The notes: generated by a model from the letters alone, not told the origin. Positions 34,995-44,618 are shown, counted from the stretch's first letter. The stretch: 64,000 bases of DNA from DASXRA01 sp963737425 (GCA_963737425.1 CAVTSX010000009.1:1612001-1676000); one strand, 5' to 3'. Numbers and translations are program-made.

Positions 34995-36194
34995 CTACGG
35001 CAACCGCAGCGCGGCGGTCATCGCCTCAACCGCGATCCGGGGCTTGACGTTGAGTTCGACCGCCTCGCGGCAGGCCAGGACGGCGTCGAGGCGCAGCAGG
35101 ACGCCGGCCGGCGCCACCCGCCCGGCAACCGAACGCGCGTCGGCGGCGAAGTCCGGATGCGCCGGCGTAACGCTGGCTCCCGCCTGCACGAGCAGCACGT
35201 CACGGTAGAACGCCGCCAGATCGACCAGGGCGCGGTCGAGGGCGTCGCGCTGGGTTCGGGTGGCCCGCGACTTCTGCCGCCGTTCGAGGTCGCGTACAGC
35301 GCCGGCTCCGCTGCGCGCGGCCGCAGCCGTGCCCTTGCCGGTGCCGCCCGCGCCGAGGGCGACCTGCAACGCCTCAGCCTCGCCGGCGTTGCGCTCGGTG
35401 GAGATCGCAGCGGCCTCGGCCTCGGCGGCCCGGACGAGATGGTCGGCGGCGTCGAGGCAGGCCTGCAGCGAGGTCAGCGACGCGGGGATGGCGAGCACCG
35501 CGGCGCGTCGCTGCCGCGCGGCGTCGTCGCGCGCGAGCCGCCGTGACCGCCCGACGTGGCCCTGCCCGGCCTGCGCTGCCCACATGGCCGTCTCGGCCTC
35601 GACGCCTTGCCGTTGCAGCACCGCGGCCACGGCATCGGCCGGCGGGATGCGCAGCGTGATGTGCCGGCATCGCGACCGAATCGTGACCGACACGTCGTCG
35701 GGATGCGTCGACGGAGCGCACAGCAGGAAGACCGTGCGCGGCGGTGGCTCCTCGATCGCCTTGAGCAGCGCGTTGGACGCGGCCTCGGTAAGCCGGTCGG
35801 CGTCCTCGATCACGACGACCTGCCAGCGGCCGAGCGCGGGAAGGCGGGCCGCGGTGGCCACCACCGCGCGCATCTCCGCTACGGAGATCGACAACCCCTC
35901 GGGGACGACGGCATGAACGTCCGGATGACTGCGTGTCAGCGTCGTGTGGCACCCGGAGCACTCGCCGCATCCGGGCTCACCGTCGCGCACACACTGCAAC
36001 GCCGCGGCGAACGCGCGTGCCGCGACGGACCGGCCCGAACCCGCCGGGCCGGTGAACAGCCACGCATGCGTCATGGCGTTGGAGGCAGCCTCGGTCCGGT
36101 TGGGCGACGCGTAGAGGTCGACCGCGGCGCGCGCGGCGCTGCGCAGAACGTCGACAGCGGCGCGCTGGCCGACGAGGTCGTCCCACACGCTCAC
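34995..36194 (-). CDS. holB: DNA polymerase III, delta' subunit
   Basis: 399 residues. The clamp-loader AAA+ fold starts at VWDDLVGQRAAVDVL. The P-loop is GPAGSGRS with Arg instead of the ATP-binding Lys, as expected for delta', which does not hydrolyse ATP. A zinc-binding CGECSGC follows, then the sensor-like EDADRLTEAASNALLKAIEEPP and a TIRSRC motif near the arginine-finger-type SRC. It is part of the clamp loader that places the beta clamp on DNA. Its GTG start overlaps the TGA of the upstream MFS-kinase gene (GTGA), so both are co-translated. Confidence 0.93.
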   Translation of the reverse strand: MSVWDDLVGQRAAVDVLRSAARAAVDLYASPNRTEAASNAMTHAWLFTGPAGSGRSVAARAFAAALQCVRDGEPGCGECSGCHTTLTRSHPDVHAVVPEGLSISVAEMRAVVATAARLPALGRWQVVVIEDADRLTEAASNALLKAIEEPPPRTVFLLCAPSTHPDDVSVTIRSRCRHITLRIPPADAVAAVLQRQGVEAETAMWAAQAGQGHVGRSRRLARDDAARQRRAAVLAIPASLTSLQACLDAADHLVRAAEAEAAAISTERNAGEAEALQVALGAGGTGKGTAAAARSGAGAVRDLERRQKSRATRTQRDALDRALVDLAAFYRDVLLVQAGASVTPAHPDFAADARSVAGRVAPAGVLLRLDAVLACREAVELNVKPRIAVEAMTAALRLP

Positions 36195-38395
36195 GTCGGC
36201 TCCTCCTGTCGCACGCGCGGGTGCCGGTGCCCGCTGGCGCGGCCGATGAGCAGGCGATTGACCGCCGCCAGCACCTGGGCCGCGATCTCGTCCGGCGGCC
36301 GCGAGGCGTCAAGCATCAGGTAGCGGTGCGAGTCGGCTTCGGCCAGAGCGCGAAACGCGGTGCGAACCCGCTCGTGAAACTCGATCGACTCGCGCTCGAG
36401 ACGGTCCTGCGCCCCGCGCCCACGCACCCGGTTCAGGCCGACCTCGGCCGCGACGTCGAGCAGGACGACGAGGTCCGGGGTGATGCCGCCGGCGGCCCAC
36501 CGCGAGATGCGTCGAATGTCCTCGATCTTCAGATCGCGGCCTACGCCCTGATAGGCCAGCGACGAATCGCTGAACCGGTCGGTGATGACCACCTCGCCTG
36601 CGTCCAGGGCCGGCTTGATCACGGTGTCGACGTGCTGAGCGCGGTCGGCGGCGAACAGCAGTGCCTCGGCGCGCGCATTGAGCGGCTCGTCGTTGTGCAG
36701 GACCATCTCGCGGATCTTGCGGCCCGCGATCGTGGCGCCGGGTTCGTGCGTGACGCACACGCTGTGGTCGGCCGCGGCGAGCGCCTGGGCCAGCAGCCGA
36801 ACCTGGGTCGACTTGCCGGAGCCCTCGCCTCCCTCGAATGCGATCAGCACGCCACCCGTCGACATGCGGCGTCTCGCCGCAGTGTCGCCGCGCAGTGATG
36901 CCTTGAGGTCGGCCCAGATCGGGGTGCGCTGCCGGTCGTCCATCTTGCGGTACGCGAGCAGCCCGGCGGCGACCGCGAGCAGCCCGCCGGCGACCAGCAC
37001 GATCCGGGTGCCGTCGATGGTGACATGCCATCCGCCGATCGCGATCGTGTTACGGCCGACCTGCGCGACCACGAATGGAACCGCCGCGAGGCTCAGGATA
37101 AGCACGACCCGGATCAGGGACTGCAGCAGCGCGAAGATGCGCCCGCGCATCTCGTCGTCGACATCGGTGCCCATGAGCGTCGTGCCGGACAGGTAGGCAA
37201 TGCCTGCGCCGAATCCGACCCCGAGCACGAACACCATGGCCAGGGCGACCTGCGGCATCACGGCGGCAAGCCCGAGGCAGATGCCGCCGAACACGATCGA
37301 GAGTCCGAACATGCGTCGCCGCGAAAGGCCCTGCGCGATACGCGGCCCGAAGGCCATTCCCGACCCGAGGCCCACGAATACCGACCCGAACAGCACGCCG
37401 TAGGCCGCGTTGCCGCCGCCCAGGCTGGCAACGAAGATCTTGCCCGCTCCGATGACGGCGCCGCCGGCCGCGAACGCGCCCACCAGGCCGATGATCAGGC
37501 CGCCTACCAAGCGAGACGACCGCACGAAGCTGGCGCCCTCGCGGATCAGCGAGAACAGGCCGGGCTTCTCGTCGAGCGGGCGCCCAGAGCGGCGCCCGCT
37601 GATCTCGTGGATGAAGGACACGACGATTGCCCCGACCAGGAACGTTGCCGCGTTCAGATACAGCGCAAGATTGGTCGGGTTGGTGCGGAAGAACGACACA
37701 TGCCGGGCCAGGACGTTCGTGATCAGCGACATCACCGAGAACAGGGCCGCGCCGAGCACCGGTGTGAAGCCGTACGTCGTGATCAGGCTGAGCTGGTTCG
37801 CCGCCTCGATCTGGTCGCGGCGCACGAGGTTCGGCACCGACGCGTCCTTGGCCGGCAACCAGAACAGGCTGACGCACTCGATCAGGAAGCTCGCTACGTA
37901 AAGCCAGACGAGCGTCTTATGTTCACTGACGATCAGATGAGCGAGCGGGATCGTCAGGAAGAGAACGAACCGAACCGCGTCGCCGACGACCATCGTGCGG
38001 CGCCGGTCGAACCGGTCGGCGAACGCGCCGGCCAGTGGCCCCAGCACGATCGCCGGCATGAGCTTCACCACCAGAACGCCGCCGAGTGCGTAGTTCTGCG
38101 CCTGATAGCCGTGGGCAAGCGAGGTAGCCAGAGCCGTGGTGGCGAGCAGGCCGAGCCAGTCGCCCAGGCTCGACAGCGCGGTGGCGTACCAGAGGCGCCG
38201 GAACGGCTTGGTGCGTAATACGCCTTTGACGGCAGCGACGGAGGAAACCGCCGGCTTGACGTCGCTGGGGTCCTCGACCGCCGAGCCCCCGCGCCGGTTG
38301 ATGCTTGGCTGGGGGGCTACGGGCGTGCTGAGTTCGCCGACGTCCACCATTGGACTGTCAGCGTTCGCGCTCGCACGGTCGGCGCCGATGTGCAC
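36191..38395 (-). CDS. tmk: Fusion of MFS transporter and thymidylate kinase
   Basis: 734 residues. About 65-490 is a twelve-span MFS-type transporter with the loop motif GPLAGAFADRFDRRR after the second span. Residues 511-734 form a complete thymidylate kinase: P-loop FEGGEGSGKST, DR(Y/F) motif TDRFSDSSLAYQG with lid region, and nucleotide-binding LDVAAEVGLNRV. The kinase makes dTDP for DNA synthesis. A Met at 511 could be a second start, letting free kinase be made. The fusion has been seen in annotations of some Frankiales-type actinobacteria (from memory). Directly upstream of holB, overlapping 4 bp. Confidence 0.93.
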   Translation of the reverse strand: MHIGADRASANADSPMVDVGELSTPVAPQPSINRRGGSAVEDPSDVKPAVSSVAAVKGVLRTKPFRRLWYATALSSLGDWLGLLATTALATSLAHGYQAQNYALGGVLVVKLMPAIVLGPLAGAFADRFDRRRTMVVGDAVRFVLFLTIPLAHLIVSEHKTLVWLYVASFLIECVSLFWLPAKDASVPNLVRRDQIEAANQLSLITTYGFTPVLGAALFSVMSLITNVLARHVSFFRTNPTNLALYLNAATFLVGAIVVSFIHEISGRRSGRPLDEKPGLFSLIREGASFVRSSRLVGGLIIGLVGAFAAGGAVIGAGKIFVASLGGGNAAYGVLFGSVFVGLGSGMAFGPRIAQGLSRRRMFGLSIVFGGICLGLAAVMPQVALAMVFVLGVGFGAGIAYLSGTTLMGTDVDDEMRGRIFALLQSLIRVVLILSLAAVPFVVAQVGRNTIAIGGWHVTIDGTRIVLVAGGLLAVAAGLLAYRKMDDRQRTPIWADLKASLRGDTAARRRMSTGGVLIAFEGGEGSGKSTQVRLLAQALAAADHSVCVTHEPGATIAGRKIREMVLHNDEPLNARAEALLFAADRAQHVDTVIKPALDAGEVVITDRFSDSSLAYQGVGRDLKIEDIRRISRWAAGGITPDLVVLLDVAAEVGLNRVRGRGAQDRLERESIEFHERVRTAFRALAEADSHRYLMLDASRPPDEIAAQVLAAVNRLLIGRASGHRHPRVRQEEPT

Positions 38396-38470
38396 CCCCT
38401 GAGCATCTCGGGTACCGCCGACAGCGTATATACGAGCCCGGGCCGCTTCCTGCTCGGCACTCGCAAGCTC

Positions 38471-38962
38471 TCAGTTTCGCGTTACGGCCGCGAGGAGGTC
38501 TCGCAGGGTTCCGGCCAGTCGATCACGCTTTGCTGCATTCAGCTTCGCGAGCAACTCACGCTCGGAGTCGAGCAGGGCGGTGATCGCACCGTCGACGCGG
38601 CGCCGGCCCGTGGCGGTCAGCCGTACCCGAACCAGGCGGCCGTCGTCCTCATCGGGGCGTCGTAGGACGAGCTTGCGCGACACCAGCCGGTCGAGGCGGC
38701 TCGTCATGGTGCCCGACGTGACATGCGTCGCGATGCACAGTTCGCCGGCCGTCATCTCGAACGGGTCGCCGCTGCGGCGAAGCGCGGCCAGCACGTCGAA
38801 CTCGTGGGCCTGCAGGCCGTGCTCGACGAACGCGGCCGCGCGGCGATCGTCGAGAATCTCGGCGATGCGGCTGATGCGCGACAGTATCTGCATCGGCTCG
38901 ACATCGAGGTCGCTACGCTCACGTCGCCATGCCTCGACGATCTCGTCAACCTCGTCACCCAT
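38471..38962 (-). CDS. MarR-family transcriptional regulator
   Basis: 163 residues with the MarR winged HTH: helix set LQAHEFDVLAALRRSG, recognition region ATHVTSGTMTSRLDRL and a beta wing around RRPDEDDGRLVRVRLT. The ATG at 38962 (MGDEVDE) is chosen. A longer frame to 39070 would cross the operators. It is divergent from the tam gene at 39029 with two palindromes in the 66-bp gap, so it probably represses both itself and tam. The ligand is unknown. Confidence 0.88.
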   Translation of the reverse strand: MGDEVDEIVEAWRRERSDLDVEPMQILSRISRIAEILDDRRAAAFVEHGLQAHEFDVLAALRRSGDPFEMTAGELCIATHVTSGTMTSRLDRLVSRKLVLRRPDEDDGRLVRVRLTATGRRRVDGAITALLDSERELLAKLNAAKRDRLAGTLRDLLAAVTRN

Positions 38963-38979
38963 GCCGGCTAGTCTGCCAC

Positions 38980-39018
38980 ATCTCTTGACACCAAGAGATA
39001 GTCTCTTGATGTCGAGAG
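38980..39018. promoter_or_regulatory. Tandem MarR-type operators
   Basis: Site 1 is ATCTCTTG-ACAC-CAAGAGAT (38980-38999), a perfect 8-bp dyad. Site 2 is CTCTTGA-TG-TCGAGAG (39003-39018), with one weak pair. Both share TCTCTTGA. A TTGACA at 38985-38990 for the rightward gene lies inside site 1, so bound MarR would block that promoter. Confidence 0.75.
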
Positions 39019-39028
39019 GATTAGTCAC

Positions 39029-39796
39029 ATGCAGTGGGATCCCACCCAGTACAGCAAGTTCTCCGGCCACCGCGACCGACCGTTCCTCGACCTGATCGCT
39101 CAGATCAAGGCGACAACGCCTCGGCGGGTAGTCGATTTAGGTTGCGGGTCAGGCAATTTGACGTCGCTGCTCGCAAGACGATGGCCGGACGCGGTCGTCG
39201 AGGGCATCGACTCCTCGCCCGAAATGATCGAGAAGGCGACCGCCGAGGGCAACATGTCGTTTCGCGTCGCAGACATCGAATCGTGGCAACCCACCCCGGA
39301 CACTGACGTGATCGTCAGCAACGCCGCATTCCAGTGGGTCCCGTTGCACCGCGAGTTGCTGCGGTCATGGGCGTCCGTACTGCCGTCAGGTGCGTGGTTC
39401 GCCTGGCAGGTGCCGGGCAACTTCGACTCACCGTCGCACACGCTGATGCGGTCGCTGGCCGGCTCGCCACGCTGGCGCACGCAACTCGGCGACGTGCTGC
39501 GCCACAGCGACCCCGTCGACTCCCCGGCGAAATACGCGGCCCTCCTGCTTGATGGCGGCTGGACCGCGGACACGTGGGAAACCACGTACCTGCACGTGCT
39601 GCACGGCGACGACCCGGTGCTCGAATGGGTACGTGGCACCGGCCTGCGGCCGATCTTCGCCGTCTTGACCGACGAGGCCGAGCGCGCCGAATTCGAGGCG
39701 GCCTACGCCACTCAGCTCGCCTGCGCGTATCCGCAGGGCGCACATGGCACATTGTTCCCGTTTCGGCGCATCTTCTGCGTCGGTCACAAGCCATGA
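39029..39796 (+). CDS. tam: Trans-aconitate 2-methyltransferase
   Basis: 255 residues. The opening MQWDPTQYSKFSGHRDRPF is a hallmark of Tam. The SAM-binding loop is VVDLGCGSGNLT, followed by GIDSSPEMIEKA and a VSNAAFQWVP segment also typical of Tam. The enzyme methylates trans-aconitate, a by-product that inhibits aconitase. It faces a MarR gene across a 66-bp region with two operators, and its stop overlaps the start of a glyoxalase-fold gene by 4 bp, so the two are coupled. Confidence 0.88.
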   Translation: MQWDPTQYSKFSGHRDRPFLDLIAQIKATTPRRVVDLGCGSGNLTSLLARRWPDAVVEGIDSSPEMIEKATAEGNMSFRVADIESWQPTPDTDVIVSNAAFQWVPLHRELLRSWASVLPSGAWFAWQVPGNFDSPSHTLMRSLAGSPRWRTQLGDVLRHSDPVDSPAKYAALLLDGGWTADTWETTYLHVLHGDDPVLEWVRGTGLRPIFAVLTDEAERAEFEAAYATQLACAYPQGAHGTLFPFRRIFCVGHKP

Positions 39797-40164
39797 TCGT
39801 CGGCTACGACCACGTGCAGGTCGCCATCCCGAGCGGCGGCGAGGACGAGGCACGGTCCTTCTACGGCGGCCTGCTGCGCATGACCGAGGTACCCAAGCCG
39901 GCCGCACTGGCCGGACGCGGCGGTTGCTGGTTCTCCTCCGGCGCCGGATCGTCCGGCGCCATGCTGCATCTGGGGGTCGAATTCCCGTTTCATCCAGCGC
40001 GCAAGGCACATCCGGCGTTCCTGGTCGACGACCTCGACACGCTGGCCACCCGGCTGCTGGCTGCCGGCCACGACTGTGTGCGCAGCGACGGCCAGGTGCC
40101 CGGGGTGCGGCGCTTCCACACGTCCGATCCGTTCGGCAATCGGCTGGAGTTCCAGCAGGCGTGA
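39793..40164 (+). CDS. VOC (glyoxalase/bleomycin-resistance fold) family protein
   Basis: 123 residues with a paired beta-alpha-beta-beta-beta fold: YDHVQVAIPSGGEDEARSFY at the start, and the metal-site-like DPFGNRLEFQ at the end. Candidate metal ligands are His8, a central HLGVEF and the terminal Glu. Small VOC proteins isomerise, open or bind small molecules. Start ATG 39793 overlaps the tam stop (ATGA). Function beyond the fold is not clear. Confidence 0.85.
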   Translation: MIVGYDHVQVAIPSGGEDEARSFYGGLLRMTEVPKPAALAGRGGCWFSSGAGSSGAMLHLGVEFPFHPARKAHPAFLVDDLDTLATRLLAAGHDCVRSDGQVPGVRRFHTSDPFGNRLEFQQA

Positions 40165-40208
40165 CCGCGCTTGTTGCGCCACGCTCAGCCCGGTGAAATT
40201 GTGCTGCC

Positions 40209-41048
40209 GTGACGGGAAACGCAAGCTGGGGAGCGCGATTCGCGGCGGCCGGCGCTGGCACGCTGAATGTCTACGACGAGCTGATGGTGCCGCGGCTGTT
40301 CGCGCCATGGGCGAACCTGCTGCTCGATCATGTCGGTCTGATGCCGGGTGAGAGTCTGCTCGATGTCGCCACCGGACCAGGCACGGTCGCCCGGCTCGCA
40401 GCAATTCGGGCCGGCGGGTCAGGCCGCGTCGTCGCCTGCGATTTCAGCCCGGCGATGCTCGGTATGGCGCGGAACAAACCACCGCAGCCGGACGCCGCTC
40501 CGATCAGCTACCTCGAATGTCGCGCGGACGCGCTCGACGTGCCCAGCGACTCGATGGATGCAGTGATCTGCCAGCAGGGTCTGCAGTTCTTCCCCGACCG
40601 CCCGGCCGCGCTGGCCGAGATGCGCCGCGCAGCACGGGCCGGCGCACGGCTGGGCATCGCGGTCTGGAGCGGAATCGACGAGAGCCCGGCGTTCGAGGCT
40701 CTTGCCCAGGCAATCGGCGCCGTTCTCGGCGATGCCGCCGCGGCCAGCTACCGAGCCGGACCGTGGGGACTTCCCGACCGCGGCGAGGTTGCCTTACTGG
40801 TCGAAAGCGCCGGCTTCTCCGACGTCACGGTCACCCGCGAGGAGCTGCCGCACACCTTCGACGACGGGGCGCGCCAGCTCGTCGCGACGCTGTCGGTGAC
40901 TGCGGTCGGACCACAGGTTGCAGCGCTCGACGATGCCGGCCGCAACGAGCTCGTCCGGGTCGTCGAACGGGCCGCGGCGTCGATGATCGACTCCGGTGGC
41001 ACCGTGCACTCGTCGGCAGTGGCGCACATCGCGCGCGCCCAAGCCTGA
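40209..41048 (+). CDS. Class I SAM-dependent methyltransferase
   Basis: 279 residues. The SAM motif is LLDVATGPGTVARLAA, with ACDFSPAMLGMAR and the acidic strand CRADALDVP after it; motif IV-like VICQQGLQFFPD follows. The type resembles UbiE/Methyltransf_11 enzymes. It starts 44 bp behind the VOC gene in the same direction and may be in the same transcript. It converges with topA, ending 9 bp from it. The substrate is unknown. Confidence 0.85.
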   Translation: MTGNASWGARFAAAGAGTLNVYDELMVPRLFAPWANLLLDHVGLMPGESLLDVATGPGTVARLAAIRAGGSGRVVACDFSPAMLGMARNKPPQPDAAPISYLECRADALDVPSDSMDAVICQQGLQFFPDRPAALAEMRRAARAGARLGIAVWSGIDESPAFEALAQAIGAVLGDAAAASYRAGPWGLPDRGEVALLVESAGFSDVTVTREELPHTFDDGARQLVATLSVTAVGPQVAALDDAGRNELVRVVERAAASMIDSGGTVHSSAVAHIARAQA

Positions 41049-41057
41049 CCGAGCCCG

Positions 41058-43748
41058 CTACTTCTTGCTCGCCTGGGCCTTCTTGGCGGGAGCCTTCTTG
41101 GCCGGTGCCCGCTTCGCTGCCGCCTTGCGCGGCGCACGCTTTGCGGGCGCCTTCTTCGTCGCCGGCCCCCTGGCCCGCCGGTCGGCAAGCAGTTCCGCGG
41201 CGCGGTCGACCGTGAGTTCCTCGACCGAGTCACCGCGGCGCAACGATGCGTTCGTCTCGCCATCGGTGACGTACGGCCCGAACCGGCCGTCCTTGATCAC
41301 CATCGGCTTGCCCGTCGTCGGATCGTCGCCGACCTCGCGCAACGGCGGCGCGGCGGCCGTACGCCGACCACGCGTCTTCGGCTGCGCGAACAGCACTTTG
41401 GCGTCGTCGAGCGTGACCGTGAAGAGCTGGTCCTCGGTGTCGAGCGAGCGCGAGTCGCTGCCCCGCTTGACGTACGGGCCGTAGCGACCGTTCTGCGCGG
41501 TGACCTCCTCGCCGTCGTCGACGCCGAGCACGCGCGGCAGGGTAAGCAGCTTCAAGGCATCCGCCAGCGAGACCGTGTCGAGCGCCATCGTCTTGAACAG
41601 CGACGCCGACTTCTCCCCGTCGGTGACGTACGGGCCGTACCGACCTGTCTTGGCGGTGATCTCGCGACCGCCGTCGCCGATGCCGAGTGAGCGGTCGCCG
41701 GACGGCGCGCTCAGCAACTCCTCGACCTTCTCCGGCGTGAGCTCGTCGGGTGCCAGATCCTCGGGAATCGAGGCTCGCTCTTCTTCGCGTTGCAGGTAGG
41801 GCCCGTAGCGCCCGACCCGCACGACCACGCCGTCGGCCAGCGGGATCGAGTTGACGCCACGCGCGTCGATCTCCTCCAGCCGCGACTCGATGAGCCGCTT
41901 CAAGCCGCCCTGCGCGGAGATCCGGGCCGGATCGGTGACCGCGCCGTTCGCGCCGAAGTAGAACCGCCGCAGCCACTCGACCCGCGACGCCGTGCCACCG
42001 GCGATCGAGTCGAGGTCGTTCTCGACGCTTGCCGTGAACCCGTAGTCGACGAGACGGGCGAAGTACGACTCGAGCAGGCCGATCACCGCGAACGCCGTCC
42101 ACGAGGGAACCAGCGCGGAGCCCTTCTTCCAGACGTAGCCGCGGTCCTGGATGGTCTGCATGATCGACGCGTAGGTGGACGGCCGCCCGATGCCGAGCTC
42201 TTCCAGCGCCTTGACCAGCGACGCCTCGGTGTAGCGCGCGGGCGGTGATGTGGAGTGGCCCTCGGCCTCGAATCCGGTCGGCGTCAGCGCCTGGCGCTGC
42301 TCGAGCTTGGGCAGGCGCTTCTCGGCGTCGTCCTTCTCGGCCCCCTGGTCGTCGGTGTCCTCGACGTAGGCGCGCAGGAAGCCGGGGAACGTGATCGTGC
42401 GTCCGGAGGTGGAGAACTCGGCCCGTTCGTCAGCGGCCGAGATGCCGGCGAGCCGCACCGACACCGTCGTCCCCACCGCGTCGGCCATCTGCGAGGCGAG
42501 GGTGCGCTGCCAGATCAGCTCGTAGAGGCGGAACTCGTCGGAGGTGAGCTGGCTGTGCAACTCGCCCGGCGTACGGAACGAGTCGCCGGCCGGGCGGATG
42601 GCCTCGTGCGCCTCCTGGGCGTTCTTGACCTTGCGGCTGTAGACGCGCGGCTCGGCCGGGACGTACGCGTCGCCGTAGAGCTCGCGTGCCTGCTGGCGGG
42701 CCGCGGCCAGCGCCGTCTCGGACAGATTCGTCGAGTCGGTACGCATATAGGTGATGTAGCCGTTCTCGTACAGCCGCTGGGCCACCCGCATGGTGGTGGC
42801 CGACGACCAGCGCAGCTTGCGGCTGCCCTCCTGCTGCAGGGTCGAGGTCATGAACGGGGCGTAGGGACGCCGGCGGTACGGCTTCTCCTCGACCCGGACG
42901 ACCTCGAACGGCCGCCCGTCAAGGCGCGCCGCCAGGCCGTGGGCGCCGGCCTCGTCCAGGTGCAGGACGTTCGACGGCGCTTTGCCGGTCGCGGCGTCGA
43001 AGTCGCGCCCGGTGGCGATGCGCATGTCATCGAGGGCAACGAGGGTGGCGCTGAACTGCTCCGGGTCGCCGTCTTTGCGAACGTCGGGCCGGAATGTTCC
43101 CTCGACGTCCCAGTACTCGGCGGTCTTGAACTGCATCCGCGCCCGCTCGCGCTCGACCACGATGCGGGTGGCCACCGATTGCACCCGGCCGGCCGACAGC
43201 CTCGGCAGCACCTTCTTCCATAACACCGGGCTTACTTCGTAGCCGTACAGGCGATCGAGGATGCGCCGCGTCTCCTGCGCGTCAACGAGGCGCTCGTCAA
43301 TATCTCGGGGCGCCGCTACAGCCGCAGCTATCGCGTGCGGGGTGATCTCGTGGAACACCATGCGCCGCACCGGTACCTGCGGATTGAGCGTCTGCACGAG
43401 GTGCCAGGCGATGGCCTCACCTTCGCGGTCCTCGTCCGTCGCGAGGTAGACCTCGTCGGAGTCCTTGACCAGCGCCTTGAGCTTGCTGACCTGCTGCTTG
43501 CGGTCCGGGCTTATGACGTACAGGGGTTCGAAGTCATGCTCGGTGTCGACGCCGAGGCGGGCCCACGGCGTGCCCTTGTACTTTGCCGGGACGTCGGCGG
43601 CATTGCGTGGCAGGTCGCGGATATGGCCGATGGAGGCCTCGACCGTATAGCCCTTGCCGAGATAGCCGCCGATCGTCTTGGCCTTCGCCGGCGACTCGAC
43701 GATCACCAGCTTGTTGCCGGTGCTCGCCCGCGCGCCCTTACTCGCCAC
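41058..43748 (-). CDS. topA: DNA topoisomerase I
   Basis: 896 residues, full length. The TOPRIM domain opens with KLVIVESPAKAKTIGGYLG. The catalytic tyrosine is Tyr334 in GYITYMRTDST. The C-terminus has several repeats with the (D/E)GRYGPYV motif, and a Lys/Ala/Pro-rich tail of about 30 residues, both usual in actinobacterial TopA where the tail speeds up relaxation. It removes negative supercoils. The roughly 300 bp upstream hold no gene and should contain its promoter. Confidence 0.97.
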   Translation of the reverse strand: MASKGARASTGNKLVIVESPAKAKTIGGYLGKGYTVEASIGHIRDLPRNAADVPAKYKGTPWARLGVDTEHDFEPLYVISPDRKQQVSKLKALVKDSDEVYLATDEDREGEAIAWHLVQTLNPQVPVRRMVFHEITPHAIAAAVAAPRDIDERLVDAQETRRILDRLYGYEVSPVLWKKVLPRLSAGRVQSVATRIVVERERARMQFKTAEYWDVEGTFRPDVRKDGDPEQFSATLVALDDMRIATGRDFDAATGKAPSNVLHLDEAGAHGLAARLDGRPFEVVRVEEKPYRRRPYAPFMTSTLQQEGSRKLRWSSATTMRVAQRLYENGYITYMRTDSTNLSETALAAARQQARELYGDAYVPAEPRVYSRKVKNAQEAHEAIRPAGDSFRTPGELHSQLTSDEFRLYELIWQRTLASQMADAVGTTVSVRLAGISAADERAEFSTSGRTITFPGFLRAYVEDTDDQGAEKDDAEKRLPKLEQRQALTPTGFEAEGHSTSPPARYTEASLVKALEELGIGRPSTYASIMQTIQDRGYVWKKGSALVPSWTAFAVIGLLESYFARLVDYGFTASVENDLDSIAGGTASRVEWLRRFYFGANGAVTDPARISAQGGLKRLIESRLEEIDARGVNSIPLADGVVVRVGRYGPYLQREEERASIPEDLAPDELTPEKVEELLSAPSGDRSLGIGDGGREITAKTGRYGPYVTDGEKSASLFKTMALDTVSLADALKLLTLPRVLGVDDGEEVTAQNGRYGPYVKRGSDSRSLDTEDQLFTVTLDDAKVLFAQPKTRGRRTAAAPPLREVGDDPTTGKPMVIKDGRFGPYVTDGETNASLRRGDSVEELTVDRAAELLADRRARGPATKKAPAKRAPRKAAAKRAPAKKAPAKKAQASKK

Positions 43749-44045
43749 GTCTTCTCCTCGCGCTGCTGTTCGTCACGCTGCTTTCTATGTATGCCAACGG
43801 GGCGGACGGTACATGACAGCCGTGACCTACGGGTTGAACGGTCTTGCACTGTCGGTCATGTCGAGCCGGTGTCGCCCCCTGCGCGCCCGGTGATTGCACC
43901 ATGTGACGTCACCCACGAACGGCGCCGCCGCCACCTCCGAACCGATGTCGCCAATGTCGGCTGCATACCCGTCTTCATCGCCGATCGCCGGCGCGAACTG
44001 CCCCATTGGACGCCGCCGCCGGGCTGATCGGCCACCCCGCGGGCC

Positions 44046-44618
44046 CTACAGCGGTGGCCAGTCAAGCTCGCCGCCGGCCGGAGGTTCGCCGACCAGTTCG
44101 GCGAGGCGGCGCAGCCGCTTCGCCGACGTGATGCGCCATCCCGGCCCTGGGCGCTGCGTGAGCGACACCGCGGTTAGGCCCATCCGGGCCAGTTGCGCGC
44201 CCGCTAGCCGGTGCAACGGATGGTCGGCGTCTGCGGTTGCGAGCAGGTAGCCGGAGTCGTCGCGCCGTCCCGTCGCGATTGCCCACAGCCGCAGGCCGCC
44301 CGCACTCAGCACGAATCCGGGCGGCGGTCCTTCGTTCGCGCCCCGCATCCAGCGGGCGGCGAGTGGGGCCAGCGCCGCGGAGAATGCAGTGCGGGCAGCC
44401 ACGCCGCCCTCTGCTGGCACGACCGCGGAAGCCTGCTCGGCGACGCCCCGATCGGTAAACGCCTCAGTCAGTGCCTCGGCTCGCCACCTGGCGGCGACCA
44501 CGACGGACAGCCGCGCCGTGCCGCCCAGGCGGGCCCAGTGCCCGCCTGCCAGGAGCACGCCGTCGACATCGTTCAGCACGGGTTCGGCCGCGGCGGCACC
44601 GAAGAGCGAGAACTGCAC
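44046..44618 (-). CDS. Conserved actinobacterial protein next to topA (Rv3647c-like)
   Basis: 190 residues from GTG 44618 (VQFSLFGAAAAEPVLNDVDG). The open frame to 44678 runs into a terminator hairpin, so the inner start is preferred. The later WAIATGRRDDSGYLLA stretch fits, from memory, the conserved hypothetical gene that sits beside topA in mycobacteria (Rv3647c). No catalytic motif is recognised. The downstream end lies 297 bp before topA on the same strand. Function unknown, but conserved position suggests a link to DNA topology or growth. Confidence 0.65.
   Translation of the reverse strand: MQFSLFGAAAAEPVLNDVDGVLLAGGHWARLGGTARLSVVVAARWRAEALTEAFTDRGVAEQASAVVPAEGGVAARTAFSAALAPLAARWMRGANEGPPPGFVLSAGGLRLWAIATGRRDDSGYLLATADADHPLHRLAGAQLARMGLTAVSLTQRPGPGWRITSAKRLRRLAELVGEPPAGGELDWPPL

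Noticed and set aside
37025..38218. 397-codon frame opposite the MFS-kinase fusion
   Set aside because: Charged, repeat-like composition, no start signal, and no recognisable domain.
42255..43223. 322-codon frame opposite topA
   Set aside because: Shadow of a conserved essential gene; no motif or ribosome-binding site.
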